Positions 63,285 through 64,000 of a stretch of 64,000 nucleotides of DNA are shown in pieces. This stretch comes from Microbacterium halotolerans (GTDB lineage: Bacteria; Actinomycetota; Actinomycetes; Actinomycetales; Microbacteriaceae). The first letter of the stretch is position 1, and each line of letters opens with the position of its first letter. A program made the translations under genes and the position numbers. The DNA lies in NCBI RefSeq assembly GCF_003569805.1, contig NZ_KZ984054.1, positions 186,001 through 250,000 on the forward strand, written 5' to 3'. The notes under the pieces are model-generated. The model worked only from the letters and a program-made list of their open reading frames with translations, searched no databases and had not been told where the DNA came from.

Positions 63285-63941
63285 ATGGCCGCTCGACTGA
63301 TCTTTCCCGACTCGGAGTCGGCGCGGGACGCGCTGACGTTCGCTGGGAGGGCGGAGCAAGCGGGGGCAGACGGGGTCAGGCTGCAGGCGGGCGGGGGAGT
63401 GCTCGCCATGACGAGCGCGGCACTCGCCCCGCAGGGCCTGCTCGACCGCACGCCGACTGTGCTGGCGATGCGGGCGCTGCGCGTCGATCCTGAGCTGGAG
63501 TGCGACTTCGTCGTCGCATCGCTCGGGGAGACGGAGGACTCCGCTCAGCTCGCGCTGCCGGACACGGCGCTCGCTCCGGCGTGGGCAGGGGTCGCTCCGC
63601 CGCGCGGCGGCTGGGAGCAGTACGGGGAGATCGCTGCCGCGACCCTCGCCGCCCGTGCCCAGTGGGGCATCTCGGCCGTGGCGCACCAGCTGCCGGACAG
63701 CCCGGGCGAGGAGATCGTCCGCACGGTGCGCGGCGCCGTGTGGGGCGAGGCGGACGACGACGTGCTGTCGCTCCCGCGCGGCGTCGCATTCGCGGCGTTC
63801 GCATTCGGGTTCATCGCAGGCGAGGAGACCGCACGCGTGACGACATCCGGGCGCTGGACCAGGGTTTCCCTCGCCCGCGGCCACGTGCTCTCCCGCGGCC
63901 CGGCGGCATCCGGTCTCACGCAGGTCAGAAGCACCGGCTGA
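63285..63941 (+). CDS. Conserved hypothetical protein, 218 aa
   Basis: Soluble alpha/beta protein with no signal peptide or catalytic motif that I recognise. Segments likely to be conserved are ECDFVVASLGETEDSAQLAL, APPRGGWEQYGEIAAATLAA and the helix FAAFAFGFIAGEETARV near the end. The start is supported by a -10 box 6 nt upstream. I assign no function. Confidence 0.75.
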   Translation: MAARLIFPDSESARDALTFAGRAEQAGADGVRLQAGGGVLAMTSAALAPQGLLDRTPTVLAMRALRVDPELECDFVVASLGETEDSAQLALPDTALAPAWAGVAPPRGGWEQYGEIAAATLAARAQWGISAVAHQLPDSPGEEIVRTVRGAVWGEADDDVLSLPRGVAFAAFAFGFIAGEETARVTTSGRWTRVSLARGHVLSRGPAASGLTQVRSTG

Positions 63942-63951
63942 CGGCCGCGCT

Positions 63952-64000
63952 TCAGCTCGTGAAGTGCCCCAACATGGTCCGAGACGGCGCCCAGACCGGG
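63952..64000 (-). CDS. Possible 3' end of a minus-strand gene
   Basis: Reading in from the window edge, a frame codes PVWAPSRTMLGHFTS and stops at 63952. It lies where a convergent neighbour would end. Too short to identify. Confidence 0.3.
   Translation of the reverse strand, partial: PVWAPSRTMLGHFTS

Overview
The window looks like ordinary chromosome of a high-GC actinobacterium, most likely a Microbacterium-like member of Microbacteriaceae. That placement is inference from gene content: GatCAB amidotransferase, SufS-SufU, NAD ligase with an actinobacterial insert, a DUF222/HNH protein and many GTG starts. No rRNA or phylogenetic marker is present to settle it. There is no CRISPR array, insertion sequence or prophage. 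Many genes start 6-7 nt after a TAnnnT -10 box, so leaderless transcription appears common.

Layout. 1-7.3 kb: 3' end of a thioredoxin-TPR chaperedoxin, a cysteine desulfurase next to mnmA (tRNA thiolation), ligA and putP. 7.4-9.6 kb (minus): acyl-CoA ligase and a small TPR protein. 9.7-13.0 kb: gatCAB. 13.1-15.3 kb: dinB, a GerW/YtfJ-like protein and a small P-loop kinase. 15.3-21.1 kb (minus): two translationally coupled groups, an HSP90-like ATPase with a 924-aa TPR protein, and zincin-clpS-DUF2017. 21.2-27.3 kb: a Pls/PosA-type single-module peptide synthetase with three repeated membrane/hexapeptide units, an M1 aminopeptidase and a phosphopantetheinyl transferase, together a candidate poly(basic amino acid) system with a palindromic operator at its promoter. 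27.3-28.8 kb: RNase HI and 3-methyladenine glycosylase.

28.8-34.3 kb: gluconate/idonate catabolism (FCD regulator, GntP permease, SDR, idonate dehydrogenase, FGGY kinase). 34.6-40.1 kb: ROK regulator, nitrate/sulfonate-type ABC importer and sulfatase, a likely sulfate-ester scavenging operon. 40.2-41.9 kb: an SDR remnant followed by an MFS exporter with a 14-codon leader peptide and two hairpins, a probable attenuator. 41.9-45.2 kb: DUF222/HNH protein, YqeB-like membrane protein, TetR regulator and a small membrane protein.

45.3-51.1 kb: a coupled minus-strand operon (zinc-less MDR dehydrogenase, degenerate 6-pyruvoyl-tetrahydropterin synthase homologue, GT4 glycosyltransferase, methyltransferase, UPF0104-like membrane protein, RibD-C reductase) divergent from a CDP-alcohol phosphatidyltransferase. 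I recognise the families but not an assigned pathway; this is the second candidate undescribed system. 51.3-56.3 kb: tRNA-His, orn, tRNA-Arg, msrA, ssb, a lipoprotein and ettA, then an 82-bp tandem repeat and two opposed terminators. 56.4-59.7 kb (minus): glycine betaine importer with a structured leader. 60.1-64 kb: thioesterase, sufS-sufU, tesB and a conserved hypothetical.
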